NCBI GenBank assembly: GCA_019914995.1
Contig: CM034134.1
Span: 3,490,145-3,554,144, forward strand
Origin: Acanthochlamys bracteata
Lineage: Eukaryota; Streptophyta; Magnoliopsida; Pandanales; Velloziaceae
Direction of reading: 5' to 3'
Length of the DNA: 64,000 bases
Shown in pieces: positions 24,271 through 33,987 of this stretch. Every line of letters starts with the position of its first letter. The stretch's first letter is position 1. Below the pieces are notes generated by a model. The model made no database searches, was not told the DNA's origin, and was given only the letters and a program-made list of their open reading frames with translations. The position numbers were made by a program, and so were the translations under genes.

Positions 24271-25847
24271 ATGGCGCCGGTAACCTCTAGTAGAAGACGA
24301 CTACCGCTACAAGCAAGCCAGAATATCGCTGATTTGGAGACTCAAGATCCTAATACCTCTAGCAGTGGTAAGCTTATTTTTTTTTAATTAAATTATTATA
24401 TACTAATTAGTGAACGTAATAGTTGTCCTCTAATTAAGTAGGGTCTGTTGATACACAAACACAATGTCCACGTGCGGGCAACAGATGTAGTGATTTAGAA
24501 ATGTATATGTTGAGAAATAAGAACAAAGTCAAGGTCGAAATTCCCGATGGCATATGGAGACAAGTCGGTGAACATGCTGTTTGGTTTGCAAGAGAGATAG
24601 CATATTTGATTCATACCAATGCTCCTGTAAAGAATATTAAAGGTTGGAGTAAGATTGACAAATCTATTAAGAACGAGATTTATTCCATGATGACTGTAAG
24701 TATGTTATTATTGGTTTGATATACATTATTAAGGGTTAGAATTTGTTAACAAGTTCTTTTATTATCACAGGATAAGTTTGAGCTAGATTTGTCCCATCTT
24801 GGAACCTTGGCATATTTACATAATACAAGATCCGAGAGATACAAGGATTGGCGTTATGAGTGCCATGACTACTATAAGAGTGTCGGTGGTGGAGACAGAG
24901 CTCGAGCAAACCCTTATAAGGACTTTACTTCTACAGTAGCTTGCCGTGAAGAATGGATCTGGCTATGCGACATGTTTGATTCGTCATAATGAGTTGTAAG
25001 ATTTCTTTGATCGATTATTCTTCTTTGAATCTTTTTTATCTAGAGGCTGAAAAATATCCTTATCATTGGTTATATGCAGAAAAAATCAGAAAAAACAAAA
25101 GCTGCTCAAGCAAAGAATAACAGTAAGCATACAGCAAGCTCACGCACTTTCGCATCTATACAACGGGAGAAGGTATTTTTTTTATGGTTTTGGGTTTAAT
25201 ATAACAAAGACGATAGGACTCTAATTAATAGCAAATTGATTCTCTTAATAAATTTGCAGAATGCCAATTATATTGACTTGTATAAGGAGACACATATTTC
25301 AAATGCAAAAGAAAAGAATGGCAGCTGGGTATCGGAGGAATCACAATCAAATTATGTAAGTTATGACCTTTCTATTCAATTTTTAGGCAAGTAACCATAA
25401 GAGTTAAGGTTTATAATTTACTAAGATATTTTGTTTTGAATGAAATGCAGAATCAAATGGTAGAAATGCAAATCAAGTCCTAAGAGGATGGGAACGACGT
25501 CGATGACGAAAACATATGTCTATCGGTGCTTAGGAAGGCACATGGATATATTCGTGGTCGTGGACATGGACCTAAGCCGCCTAGCACCCGTTTTGCTGGT
25601 TCATCAATCCAGTCATATGAGAATTAGATTTTGAAAGATCAGATCGTAACCCTAGAGGAAAAAAATAAAGACAACAAGCTAAACTTGAGAAGCAACAATC
25701 TGAGTTTGAGAAACAACAGTCTGAGCTTAAGAAGCAACAAAATGAATTGCAAGAGACTAGACAACGTCTTCGTGAAATGAAGAAAAGCTATCATTTCTAA
25801 TGGAGATGTTCGGAAAGCTCAAAAATGCTACTGGACCACCTATATAG
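24271..25847 (+). pseudogene. Transposase_24 (PF03004, TnpA-like) gene of CACTA 1
   Basis: This is the second gene typical of plant CACTA elements; its product is thought to bind the subterminal repeats. The start codon at 24271 gives MAPVTSSRRRLPLQASQNIA. Exons follow with good GT-AG ends: 24271-24367, 24442-24695 (IWRQVGEHAVWFAREIAYLI) and from 24771 (RYKDWRYECHDYYKSVGG, EEWIWLCDMFDSS). Later exons lie near 25080-25170, 25259-25356 and 25451-25847, ending in a Gln/Lys/Leu-rich coiled-coil tail (a run of KQQ.EL units). In-frame stops near 24987, in the last exon near 25481 and at 25624 suggest loss of function. The same gene, with the same start (MTPATSNRRRL), is found in the second CACTA copy at 54102-55506. 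Confidence 0.82.
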
Positions 25848-28085
25848 TAAGTTCATTATTTTTTCTTACTTTATTTCAGCTATATTAGTGTTCCCCTTTT
25901 TCGAGTTTATTATGATAGGAGGAGATAAAAATCTTACTTTCTGCAGCTGCTTTACTATATTAGGTTTTCTGCTTAGATTTGTAGAAGCATGAACATTCAT
26001 AGGTCATATGTTTTCTATAACTTCCGTGTTTGGTTTTAAACTCTTTGGTGGACATGTGTTGGCTCATATTAATTAATTGATTTGCTAGCTAATAAGCATG
26101 ATTTAGGAGAAGGGTCGATTAACTAAAAAAAGGTATTATTTCTTTAACGAATTAACTATAATAGGGTTTGTCATGGCATGCATGGTTAGCGAGTGAGAAA
26201 TTTAAGACTTCCATTAGAGTTGGAAGTTGGGGAAACAGAAGCTTGCAGTGTCTGGCATAAGGATGGCAAAATTTGTTTAATCTTTCAAATATAAACCCTT
26301 ATTAGGTGTACTTCATTTCTTCTATGATCATGTGTCTTTTTCTCAAAAGATTAAACAAATGTTGATATTCCCTACAGAATCTTTTTTTTTTTTTTTGCTT
26401 TTCATACTTGGTTTTTCAACCTATGCTGCAGCAAATTCCTACAATCTCATTTGTTAATGAGGTAAGATCAATGTGCATCAAATGGGTCCAGCATTTTGTG
26501 CTAGCCAATGTATGTGAGTCGGTTCTCTTCAGTGGATCTGTAGGATAAGGTACATATGTTTGAAAATACAATCCATTTGTAGCACCTCTATCCAAAAAAT
26601 GGAACCTTATAAAATTGGTATGATGTAGACAGTTCAACATCTCTCGATTTAGGAGCATAGTTCAATCGCAGTGAACTAAGACATAATGTGTTGGTTCAAG
26701 TTAGATATCTTATGTGCTGCATGAGTTTAATCTTAGTACGTTTATTTTTTTGCATGGAGCAAGTAATTTGCCAGATGATACTAGTCTTCTTCTAGTCTTT
26801 GGGTTTGCAGCATGCATATATGTAGGTATGTCCCTATTGCACAATGCACTTTTGCTCCAATAAAAGAAATTTGTAAGAAAGGCTTGATATAGTTAACTGC
26901 AAATGTGTTTATTAGGGGCATCTGTGAATTCCATTACTAATCAAGAAATAGCATGTTGGTTTTAAATAGATAGTCTATGCATGGCAATCTGCCTAATCTT
27001 CTATTTGAACCTTTGTTTTGTTGCTGGGTGTACTCTGTAATAGATAGTCTATGTATCACAATCTGCCTAATCTTGTATTTGAACTTTCGTTTGTTGCTGG
27101 GTGTACGCTGTAATGTTATACCACCTTAAGGTAAGGTTGTGTAAGTCATGGAATTCATTTAGTAGAATGTCCCTCCGCCTTCTATATTTTTTTTAAGTCA
27201 TTATGGGCAAATTTTAGAGGTGCTGCTATATACTACAACAATTTTTTTTGTTGCTTAATGACATATATATTAAAGGAATATGGTAAAGCACATGGAAGGG
27301 CAAATGCTATGTTCTGTGCTTTAGAGATAATTATGGATAACTACAGAAAATATGGAATGGTTGTTTCATGCACATTGAGTGTTTTTTATGTTGCTTCTAA
27401 TGATCATGCATTATGTGTTATTCTAATTTTTAGTAGCCTTTAACTTTATTCTGTTGAAGTTAGATATTTTCTGAGCTTCTAGGGTTGCGTTTCCAGCATT
27501 CTAAAAAAGTTTTTGTAATTTTATAACTTTTCATAATTTTATAACTTTTATAATTATTATTTTGGATTTTTTATGTAGATTCCTATGCATGTTGCTATCA
27601 ACATTCCACTTGAACTCAAAAGCTTCTCAAAGATAATAGCCTTCTCGATGTGTATGTAAACTCCTCTACGTTTTTTTTATAGAATTTGTTTATATGACAC
27701 ATGCTACTTCTACTATTCCTAGAGACTGCCTGTTAGGATTTTGTTCTTTTCTAGAGAAGGATTGCTCCATATGGCATAATAAAATATTTTTTTGCTTCAC
27801 TGGTTGTAAGAGTGCTTTTCAGATAGCAGCGGTGTTTCGTTGCAAGTAAATTATTGTTTTTCTTTACTCATCGTATTTGAATGTATGAGATGATATATGT
27901 ATGGATGCATTTCAAAACTGAATTGTAATTGGTTTATTTGCAATTTTCAATGAAAATAAGTACTTACTTTTCTCGAAATTATTTGTGTTGAATGTTGTGG
28001 TATTTAGATTATTTGTGTTTAATTGAATGATGTGAACGAAAATATTGTTGATATATAAATTATTAAAAATAGCAGCGATTTTGAA
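25848..28085. other. Right non-coding interior of CACTA 1
   Basis: About 2.2 kb between the Transposase_24 gene and the right subterminal repeats. I see no recognisable coding. It contains a two-copy 74-bp tandem repeat at 26966-27113. It may hold 3' untranslated sequence. Confidence 0.5.
26966..27113. repeat. Two-copy tandem repeat, 74-bp unit
   Basis: Two adjacent units share ATAGATAGTCTATG, AATCTGCCTAATCTT and TTGCTGGGTGTAC with a few substitutions. Confidence 0.88.
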
Positions 28086-28089
28086 CAAA

Positions 28090-28600
28090 ATTCAGAAAAA
28101 ATGCCGACTGCAAAAGCATCAGTCGATAACATCAGCTAAAAGAATATGCTGAATGAAAAAGTGGTGGCTAAAAGTACCGACTAACTGTGCAGACTACATC
28201 AACCAATCGGCAAACGGCTGACTCTACCGACTAAAAATGTAGTTGGCATTTACCGACTAGTCAGATAGTCGGTAATAACTATCGTTTATGACGGTAATTA
28301 ACAACCAATAGGTTGGTCGGTATTTGCCGACCAAAATACAAGTCGGTAATCACCGACTGAATTGTTTGTTGGGAATACACCGACTAACATGCCTAAATAT
28401 CGGTATGTTCTTGGTCGGTATTCACCGACATCTTTTCAGTCGGTAATTTACTGTACACTACCGACTGAGAGTGGATGCTGATCGGTAATTGGTTTACCGA
28501 CTTGTATTGCCGACCGTTTACCGACCGACATGTTTTCAGTCGGTAACTGTATATATCGACTGAATTGTTGATTTTGCCGACTGATTTGTTAAATCATTGA
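28090..28600. repeat. Right subterminal repeat array of CACTA 1
   Basis: About 500 bp with many ACCGACT / AGTCGGTAA units in both orientations (for example TCAGTCGGTAATTTAC and TTTACCGACT). It mirrors the left array. Several units are degenerate. Confidence 0.9.
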
Positions 28601-28621
28601 TTCCATTTATTTCTAATAGTG

Positions 28622-28624
28622 CAT
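28622..28624. repeat. Right 3-bp target duplication of CACTA 1 (CAT)
   Basis: CAT follows the right terminus (AATAGTG) and matches the left copy. A 3-bp match alone is weak, but it coincides with both CACTA termini. Confidence 0.8.
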
Positions 28625-30208
28625 GTGCATATACAATGTCCTATAATTTATGCTCGAAAATTACATGCAAATAATAGATGTATAGTACTACACGGATTTG
28701 ATGCTGCCATGCATCGTGTTGCAAGAGTTCAACGTTCCCTATATGCATGCTCCACAAATTAATTATGCATTACATGGCAATAATGCAATTTATTTCTATC
28801 ATGCTCTTGCATGTCACTCAAAACAAGTATACTATCTAAGCATGCTATATAGACCATTTAGTAGTAACAACACATAATTGACATCAAGATTCTTATACAC
28901 GTAATTCCATTTTGATTGCTAATATGCTTGGCCCAAGGTATGTAGTGACACTTAGCATAATTCATCATTGGTATAAACTTATAATGTCTGTTGAGTATAT
29001 ATACACTAGCCATCTGAAGAGCCCACTGCTAATGCCATGTACCTACTATGCAATATATATAAAAGCATTTTATATATATCAAGTCTTGGCATTTCATAGG
29101 TTTAAGCCTATATAGTATGCGAAAAGGAGGAATCTCATCAACCATTTCGCTTACTCAATTTCTAGCGTGCTATGACATTATCTATCATATGATCCTATGC
29201 AAGCTTTTACATCATGAGTTACAAGTAAAGGGTTCTGAAGGTATAGTCATTCATGCTATAAGATTAGATGAGATGCTAGCCTGTTCAAAGCATGCAAATT
29301 AGAGATCTGTCTCAAAGTTATCACTTACATGTCATTATAATTTCTTAACGTGATTTATATACAAGCATGCATCATACGAGCATTACATAGCATGAGAGAA
29401 ATCCAATCATACTATATAGAAGTGGTAAGGTATGCCAAAGTTCTAAGCCAGATGTTACCGGTGCCAAAAACCTAATGATAATCTAGGAATGGAAGTTGCA
29501 AGGTAATCTCACCTGAAAGTCCATGCGAAAATAAAAAATCTACGACTATCAATGAGTTTTGGTCCTGCATTAAGCAAGGTAACCCTCACCAATAAACACC
29601 TAGGATGAAACAGTTATTCAAAGCCTCAGGAAAAGTTTAACCGACATAAGTGTATTACAACTCATATTGGCCGCAGGTCTTGCTTGCTCGCTCGATGCCA
29701 ACGAAAATAGGGTTCCAACGGCAAAGTAGTAAATGACAATAGAAGGACTAGCAAACACAGCAGAGTTTAATACGACAACGACTAAGCTAAAACCATCTTT
29801 AGACTAGAATCGGCCATTCTGTGATAGCTCGATATTGTCAGGCATACACGAGCCCGAACAGGAATCCCTACACAATTCATCGATTGCCGCACTTGGCATT
29901 GATGAATTGTAGGCTAAAGCTTTGACCGAAATCTAGGTTTACATGGACAACTTGCCATCGCCAAAATTGGTTCACCGAGATGCGCCGGCTAGAAGGAGGA
30001 GGATGATATGGCTAAAGAAGGAAGAGATAATGAGGGAAGGGTGATCACTGGCCACTGGAGAAGAAGATTACACAAGTGGGAGCACGGCTAGGGCTCAGGA
30101 AGGAAAAGTATAAGAAGGGAAAAAGATAAGGAAAAGAAGGACAGAGGATTATATGAAAAGAAATTGAGAAGTGCCAAAAATACCCTTACACTAAATTGGG
30201 GTGTTACA

Positions 30209-30213
30209 GTACT
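30209..30213. repeat. Right 5-bp target duplication of the solo LTR (GTACT)
   Basis: GTACT directly follows GGTGTTACA, matching the left copy 15.5 kb away. The pair shows that the LTR and the CACTA inside it are one nested unit. Confidence 0.85.
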
Positions 30214-30232
30214 GCTATGGTTGCTGGTAAAA

Positions 30233-30562
30233 TGTTAGGGTACGTAATTTAGAAGTAGCAGGAGTTTGAGTTACTTTAGGAGACCAGTCAATAAGAGTTT
30301 GTGTTTCGTTAGAAAACTAAGTTGTTTGTATTCATTAGGAAACCAAGTAGTTGAGTAGGTGTCGTATGTTAAGAGGGTTTTGCTAGTTTAGGAACTCTAC
30401 CAACATGGTAAGAGCTAAGCTATAAATAAAGGTGTGTGGCATCTCATGTAAAGAGGAAAAAAGAAGAATTGAATTAGTTATTTATTTTAGTTTTATCTTT
30501 GAATTTTTAGATTATTTAGAATTAGAATATTTTTGCGGTTCGTGTTATCACGAATCGTAACA
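30233..30562 (+). repeat. 5' LTR of the gene-capturing element
   Basis: It begins TGTTAGGGTACG and ends CGAATCGTAACA. A TATA box is clear (GCTATAAATAAAGG, near 30419-30432). It is the same length as the 3' LTR and about 97% identical by eye. Confidence 0.95.
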
Positions 30563-30563
30563 A

Positions 30564-30575
30564 TTGGTATCAGAG
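30564..30575 (+). promoter_or_regulatory. Primer binding site of the gene-capturing element
   Basis: TTGGTATCAGAG directly follows the LTR end CGTAACA. It matches the initiator-tRNA-Met primer site. Confidence 0.88.
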
Positions 30576-30597
30576 TAGTCGATCTGCAACCTCGCTA

Positions 30598-33486
30598 TTG
30601 CTGCTAGCTACAATGTCCTCATTGCATCAACAACAATTGCAGCAGTCACAATATTATCAACAACAGGAGTTTTATCCGCAGCCGTATTATGGCGATGAAT
30701 TCTACCAGCAACATAATCAGCCATATGAATTGTACTCACAGCAGTATTCTCATAATTTTTATCAGCAATATTATTGGCAACAAGAGTCATATTCACAACG
30801 GTATCATGAAAATCCTTATGAGCAACCCAATCAACAACATCAAATTCACCATCAGTGTTCACAAATTTATTATGACCAACAATATCAAATCCAACCACAG
30901 CAGACTCATGCAATGCCTATACCTCAACGCACGAGTGATGCGCTAGAGCGGCTAAGCATACTACTAGCCGAGCTAAAGGAGTTTTCTGCCGGACTTCAGA
31001 AATTTAAGAATAAGCCGTACCAAATAGAACAAGTTCAGCAACAACAGCCTCCTATTTCACATGATCCAATTCATGTTTCTTTGGATCCTCCCCAAGCCAC
31101 AGCTGCCACCGGAATTAAATCGCTTCATACGGATTCCTCACAAAATCTTTTTCCCACTCAAATCACTCCTACCACGAATGCCGCCGCAATCTCTGAGGGA
31201 TTTTCAACGAAACAACAGGAGGAGAAAGGATCTCACAGGATTTCTCTGACGAACTCCGAGTTTCCGCGCCGGGGACTGATCTCCACTCCGGTGATCTCAT
31301 CGAGCTCCACCTTGCATGACGATCTCGATCTCTTATGTCCGAACATGCTACTTGTTGCTAGCAAAAGCTCGAATTTTCTTCTTGCGTGCAATGAAGAATT
31401 TTTGCTATCGGATGCGAAGACCCTCAATAGGCGAAGATTTGACCCGCGATACTGTGCACCTCCGTTCTCTTCAATCCCAATTGATCCTGGAGGCCAGTTC
31501 GCTGTGTTGAGTCAGGTGATGAACATGAAGGAGGACGTGTCGATATTTAAGAACCCTGCTGAAAGAAATCCTTCGCCACCGACTTCTATTCTTTTACCGG
31601 TAACGTTCAGGAGGGTAAACGAAGTGGCAAACTCCTTGTCACGAGGCCTTCCGTGGCAGTCTGGAGGAATACTGAAGTCAGGCAGTACAGGTTCAGAAGA
31701 TCAAATTCTGGCAGTACGAACTCGAAAAATAAGCTCATCTCATGCACCTCAGGGCAGGAAGCCTTTAGCGTTCAAGTTGTCTTCCTGTACCTATGTGGCT
31801 TGCCTACATATAGCTGACATCACAGCAAGCGTCAAACCACGTAACCCACCGTGGAGTTTCACCGCATTCCCACTAGCTAAAGACACATATGTGCCAGAGA
31901 AGTTGCAAGTAGAGAATTTGAAGAGCACTCTGAAAATCAATCCAAACAAGTCTGTCATAAGATTCAAGGACAATTCAAGTGCAATCAAGGGCTTTAGAGT
32001 GAATGTCTTACAGCCAGGGCCACTTAGTTCAGCGTCTCCATTGTTTCAGAGACCTTGTGAGGTAGATTTGTTGATTACTTCTTTGTTGAAGATGAAGCCA
32101 ACTGAGAGGGTAAAGTTCTTGCTGGCATTGAATAAGGGAAGCTATCTCTGCTGGATAAGCTTCGACTCTCAACAATGTAACATATCTTCATCCCCTAAAT
32201 ATTGGTCAGGTATGCATTTCTGCACTTCTAGACTAAGCTCAACATCAATTATAATTATTTTTGGCGACAGCAGCCCCTATGAGCTCATTAGTGAATGTTC
32301 TTTCGGGTCGGAGGGTTACTACTTGACAATTCCAGTGACTGATAGTGCTTTGTGGGCATTGCTTGCCTATATTCTTGATGTCTTACTAATGAGTTGGGGC
32401 TGCCTGAATGATCATGCTACTACTCCAATGTATCTCAAGGTTAGGTATGATAGTGGTGCAGAAGTCTCCTCACAATTGGAGAAAGTGGAGTATTACCATG
32501 ATAAGATCCTTTCCGCACCAATCTCTGTGTTCAAGGGAGCTAACATAGTCGATAAGTATAGTGACCTTGATTGTTACAGAGGTTCTACTCTCCTTGAAGC
32601 TTTTGACCACATCTTGGTGCTTAAGAGACCTCCAGACAAGCTTTTCTGTCTCTCAGTGCAGGAAGTCTATGGCGGCAGCAGAAGTGGTAGTGCAACTGGT
32701 TTTACATTAGGCCTTTGGAGGTTTAGTAAAAATGCACCACTAGAAGAACTACCGACTCTCCCTATTCAGGTAGAATACCCTCAACTGCTGATCGGTCGAA
32801 AGTTCGTGGATTCAGCAACAGATAGGGTATTCCTTCCTTTAGACCATATAATTGGTGAAGCTGAACTCATTAGACCTGCTGATAGTAGCAACAAAGTGCA
32901 CCTAAGAGTTGAAGGTCTTCTTTCTCAAGAGGGTGGTTTCCTTATACAATCAACTTTGGAAGCAGTCATTGGGGTGAATCATGCAGAAATAGACCAAGCA
33001 GATCACAAAAACATTGTTGAATTTGATCCTGAGTTCACTGGTCTAATGTTTCTCATTCAGCATATACCACGGAAAGTTATCACCAAACCAAATGATGCAT
33101 TAGGTATAGCTTTGGAGAAAGCTTCCATGAGTAGAGCTCTTATCATCGGTGTTTTAAACAGAGCATATGTTTATAAGAAGGGCATGTCAAGTCTCTTCCT
33201 AAGAAGTGTACGAGAAGAAGATGGCATCCAGTTTCTCATCAAATGCCTCCTCCTTGCGGCCATTGATCAGGGAGCCTTCAACAGTTGCGAGATGCTAGGA
33301 CTCCATAGTTATCAACTCGTCACTGAAGGGATTGATGTCTCTATAAAAATTATATTCATGACTGAGGACTTTATCAAAATGATGTCAAGGAGAACTATCT
33401 TCCTTGGAAAAGTCTTGACGAAAGGTTATGGTTTTATCTTCACAGATATGGATGTGATGTGGGTAAGGAATCCATTTACCAAGTAG
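30598..33486 (+). CDS. 962-codon chimeric ORF: Q/Y-rich leader plus captured EF1A, ALDH2B and sugar-transferase pieces
   Basis: One uninterrupted reading starts 36 bases after the primer site; a second start (MSSLHQQQLQQ, residue 6) is equally likely. Residues 7-104 are extremely rich in Gln and Tyr, and 110-150 form a short Leu/Lys helix. Residues about 613-691 match elongation factor EF1A (VSSQLEKVEYYHDK, GSTLLEAFDHI). Residues about 700-756 match the N-terminal part of mitochondrial aldehyde dehydrogenase (PIQVEYPQLLI, KFVDSAT). Residues about 836-962 match the PF03407 nucleotide-diphospho-sugar transferase family (ALEKASMSRALIIGVLNRAY, GYGFIFTDMDVMWVRNPF). Residues about 230-612 and 757-835 I cannot place; they may be further captured pieces read in a non-native frame. 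Whether a protein is made is unknown. None of the captured pieces keeps a whole domain. Confidence 0.85.
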   Translation: MLLATMSSLHQQQLQQSQYYQQQEFYPQPYYGDEFYQQHNQPYELYSQQYSHNFYQQYYWQQESYSQRYHENPYEQPNQQHQIHHQCSQIYYDQQYQIQPQQTHAMPIPQRTSDALERLSILLAELKEFSAGLQKFKNKPYQIEQVQQQQPPISHDPIHVSLDPPQATAATGIKSLHTDSSQNLFPTQITPTTNAAAISEGFSTKQQEEKGSHRISLTNSEFPRRGLISTPVISSSSTLHDDLDLLCPNMLLVASKSSNFLLACNEEFLLSDAKTLNRRRFDPRYCAPPFSSIPIDPGGQFAVLSQVMNMKEDVSIFKNPAERNPSPPTSILLPVTFRRVNEVANSLSRGLPWQSGGILKSGSTGSEDQILAVRTRKISSSHAPQGRKPLAFKLSSCTYVACLHIADITASVKPRNPPWSFTAFPLAKDTYVPEKLQVENLKSTLKINPNKSVIRFKDNSSAIKGFRVNVLQPGPLSSASPLFQRPCEVDLLITSLLKMKPTERVKFLLALNKGSYLCWISFDSQQCNISSSPKYWSGMHFCTSRLSSTSIIIIFGDSSPYELISECSFGSEGYYLTIPVTDSALWALLAYILDVLLMSWGCLNDHATTPMYLKVRYDSGAEVSSQLEKVEYYHDKILSAPISVFKGANIVDKYSDLDCYRGSTLLEAFDHILVLKRPPDKLFCLSVQEVYGGSRSGSATGFTLGLWRFSKNAPLEELPTLPIQVEYPQLLIGRKFVDSATDRVFLPLDHIIGEAELIRPADSSNKVHLRVEGLLSQEGGFLIQSTLEAVIGVNHAEIDQADHKNIVEFDPEFTGLMFLIQHIPRKVITKPNDALGIALEKASMSRALIIGVLNRAYVYKKGMSSLFLRSVREEDGIQFLIKCLLLAAIDQGAFNSCEMLGLHSYQLVTEGIDVSIKIIFMTEDFIKMMSRRTIFLGKVLTKGYGFIFTDMDVMWVRNPFTK
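32434..32670 (+). pseudogene. Captured fragment of translation elongation factor EF1A
   Basis: About 79 residues align with EF1A domain 1/2: YDSGAEVSSQLEKVEYYHDK corresponds to [21 protein letters not shown], and APISVFKGANIV to VPISGFEGDNMI. DLDCYRGSTLLEAFDHI corresponds to NLDWYKGPTLLEALDQI, and KRPPDKLFCLSVQEVY to KRPSDKPLRLPLQDVY. EF1A carries aminoacyl-tRNA to the ribosome. This piece lacks the GTP-binding loop motifs, so it cannot act as EF1A. No intron is visible, as expected for capture from mRNA. Confidence 0.87.
32695..32865 (+). pseudogene. Captured fragment of mitochondrial aldehyde dehydrogenase (ALDH2B type)
   Basis: About 57 residues match the start of mature plant ALDH2B. LWRFSKNAPLEELPTLPIQV corresponds to a typical RRFST.AA.EE...PPVQV leader, and EYPQLLIGRKFVDSATDRVF to YTQLLINGQFVDAASGKTF. 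LDHIIGEAE then stands where LDPRTGEVI is expected. The catalytic Cys/Glu part of the enzyme is absent. It follows the EF1A piece after about eight residues, so two unrelated genes are joined in one reading frame. Confidence 0.77.
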
Positions 33487-33880
33487 AGTTGTGAGGATGA
33501 ATTCCTCCAGATTAATTGTGATCAATTCAACGGAGAATCAGGGGATACCTCCAACCCAGTCAACATTGGCTTGTATATTAGGTTTTCAGATAGTGGAACA
33601 ATTGAACTTCCTGAAGAATGGTATCAAGCAAGCAACAACTCTCCTATCTTGAAAGATCAAGTTGTTCTGCATATCAGGAAATCAGGAAGATGAACAGAGA
33701 CTTCAAACTGGGAACGAGAGTTCGGTTCTTAGACACTCCTTACTTCAGTGGCTTCTGTACAGGTAGCAAGGATTTTCGAGAAAAGTCGAATAGCCCTATG
33801 GATGCTAGGTGGACTGAACATAAGGCATGTGCTCAATCCTGGTTAGAAGACATCAAATGGGTGGCAAAATTGGGGCCGCT
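33103..33880 (+). pseudogene. Captured fragment of a nucleotide-diphospho-sugar transferase (PF03407)
   Basis: The last 127 residues of the ORF match the At4g15970-like family of putative Golgi glycosyltransferases. LEKASMSRALIIGVLNRAYV, LIKCLLLAAIDQGAFNSC and YQLVTEGIDVS are followed by FMTEDFIKMMSRRTIFLGKV and FIFTDMDVMWVRNPF. The last contains the DxD-type metal-binding motif (TDMDVMW; family TDADIMW). Homology to the same family goes on toward the 3' LTR in broken form (RFLDTPYFSGFC, EHKACAQSWLEDIKW). This is the longest captured piece and covers roughly two thirds of the family domain. Confidence 0.9.
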
Positions 33881-33987
33881 GATCTTACTTCTGTTGGTTA
33901 GTGTGATGACATTGGCGTTAGATTTCGGGAAGCAACTATTTATGTTGTCAACCTTGGGGACAAGGTTGATTTTCAGGGAGGATGGAA

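Larger units (their letters stand above)
16290..28621 (+). mobile_element. CACTA (En/Spm, CMC) transposon 1, complete ends
   Basis: The left end begins CACTCTTACAATAATTAG and the right end, read inward on the minus strand, CACTATTAGAAATAAATG. They are imperfect terminal inverted repeats of CACTA type. A 3-bp duplication CAT flanks them (16287-16289 and 28622-28624), the size made by this superfamily. Both ends carry dense subterminal repeats built on ACCGACT/AGTCGGT. Inside, on the plus strand, are a TNP2-type transposase gene and a Transposase_24 (TnpA-like) gene, both decayed. The element is 12.3 kb and has settled inside the Del solo LTR, so it is younger than that LTR. With broken transposases it is not autonomous. 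Confidence 0.93.
14662..30208 (-). mobile_element. Solo LTR of a Del/Tekay-type Ty3/gypsy element, split by a CACTA transposon
   Basis: Read on the minus strand it starts TGTAACACCCC (30208) and ends GAGTCGTGACA (14662), the standard termini of plant Del/Tekay chromovirus LTRs. It is flanked by a perfect 5-bp duplication GTACT (14657-14661 and 30209-30213). Excluding the CACTA element at 16290-28621, about 3.2 kb remains. That remainder has no coding, no primer site and no second copy of the ends, so it is a solo LTR rather than a full element. This is the usual result of recombination between two LTRs. Confidence 0.85.

Noticed and set aside
28090-28600. A CRISPR-like array of short regular repeats
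   Set aside because: The repeats occur in both orientations with irregular spacing at the ends of a CACTA transposon, in a plant-type sequence; they are subterminal transposase-binding repeats.
14662-30208. A complete LTR retrotransposon with two LTRs of Del type
   Set aside because: Only one copy of each LTR terminus is found and no coding, primer site or polypurine tract remains once the CACTA element is set aside, so a solo LTR fits better.
30608-30913. Minus-strand ORF of 101 codons opposite the Q/Y-rich leader
   Set aside because: It is the shadow of the repetitive CAA/TAT codons of the plus-strand ORF; its Val/Asp/Asn pattern mirrors that repeat and matches nothing.
30598-33486. Interpretation of the 962-codon ORF as an ordinary host gene
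   Set aside because: It is bounded by near-identical 330-bp LTRs with a primer site and purine tract, and its parts belong to unrelated protein families.
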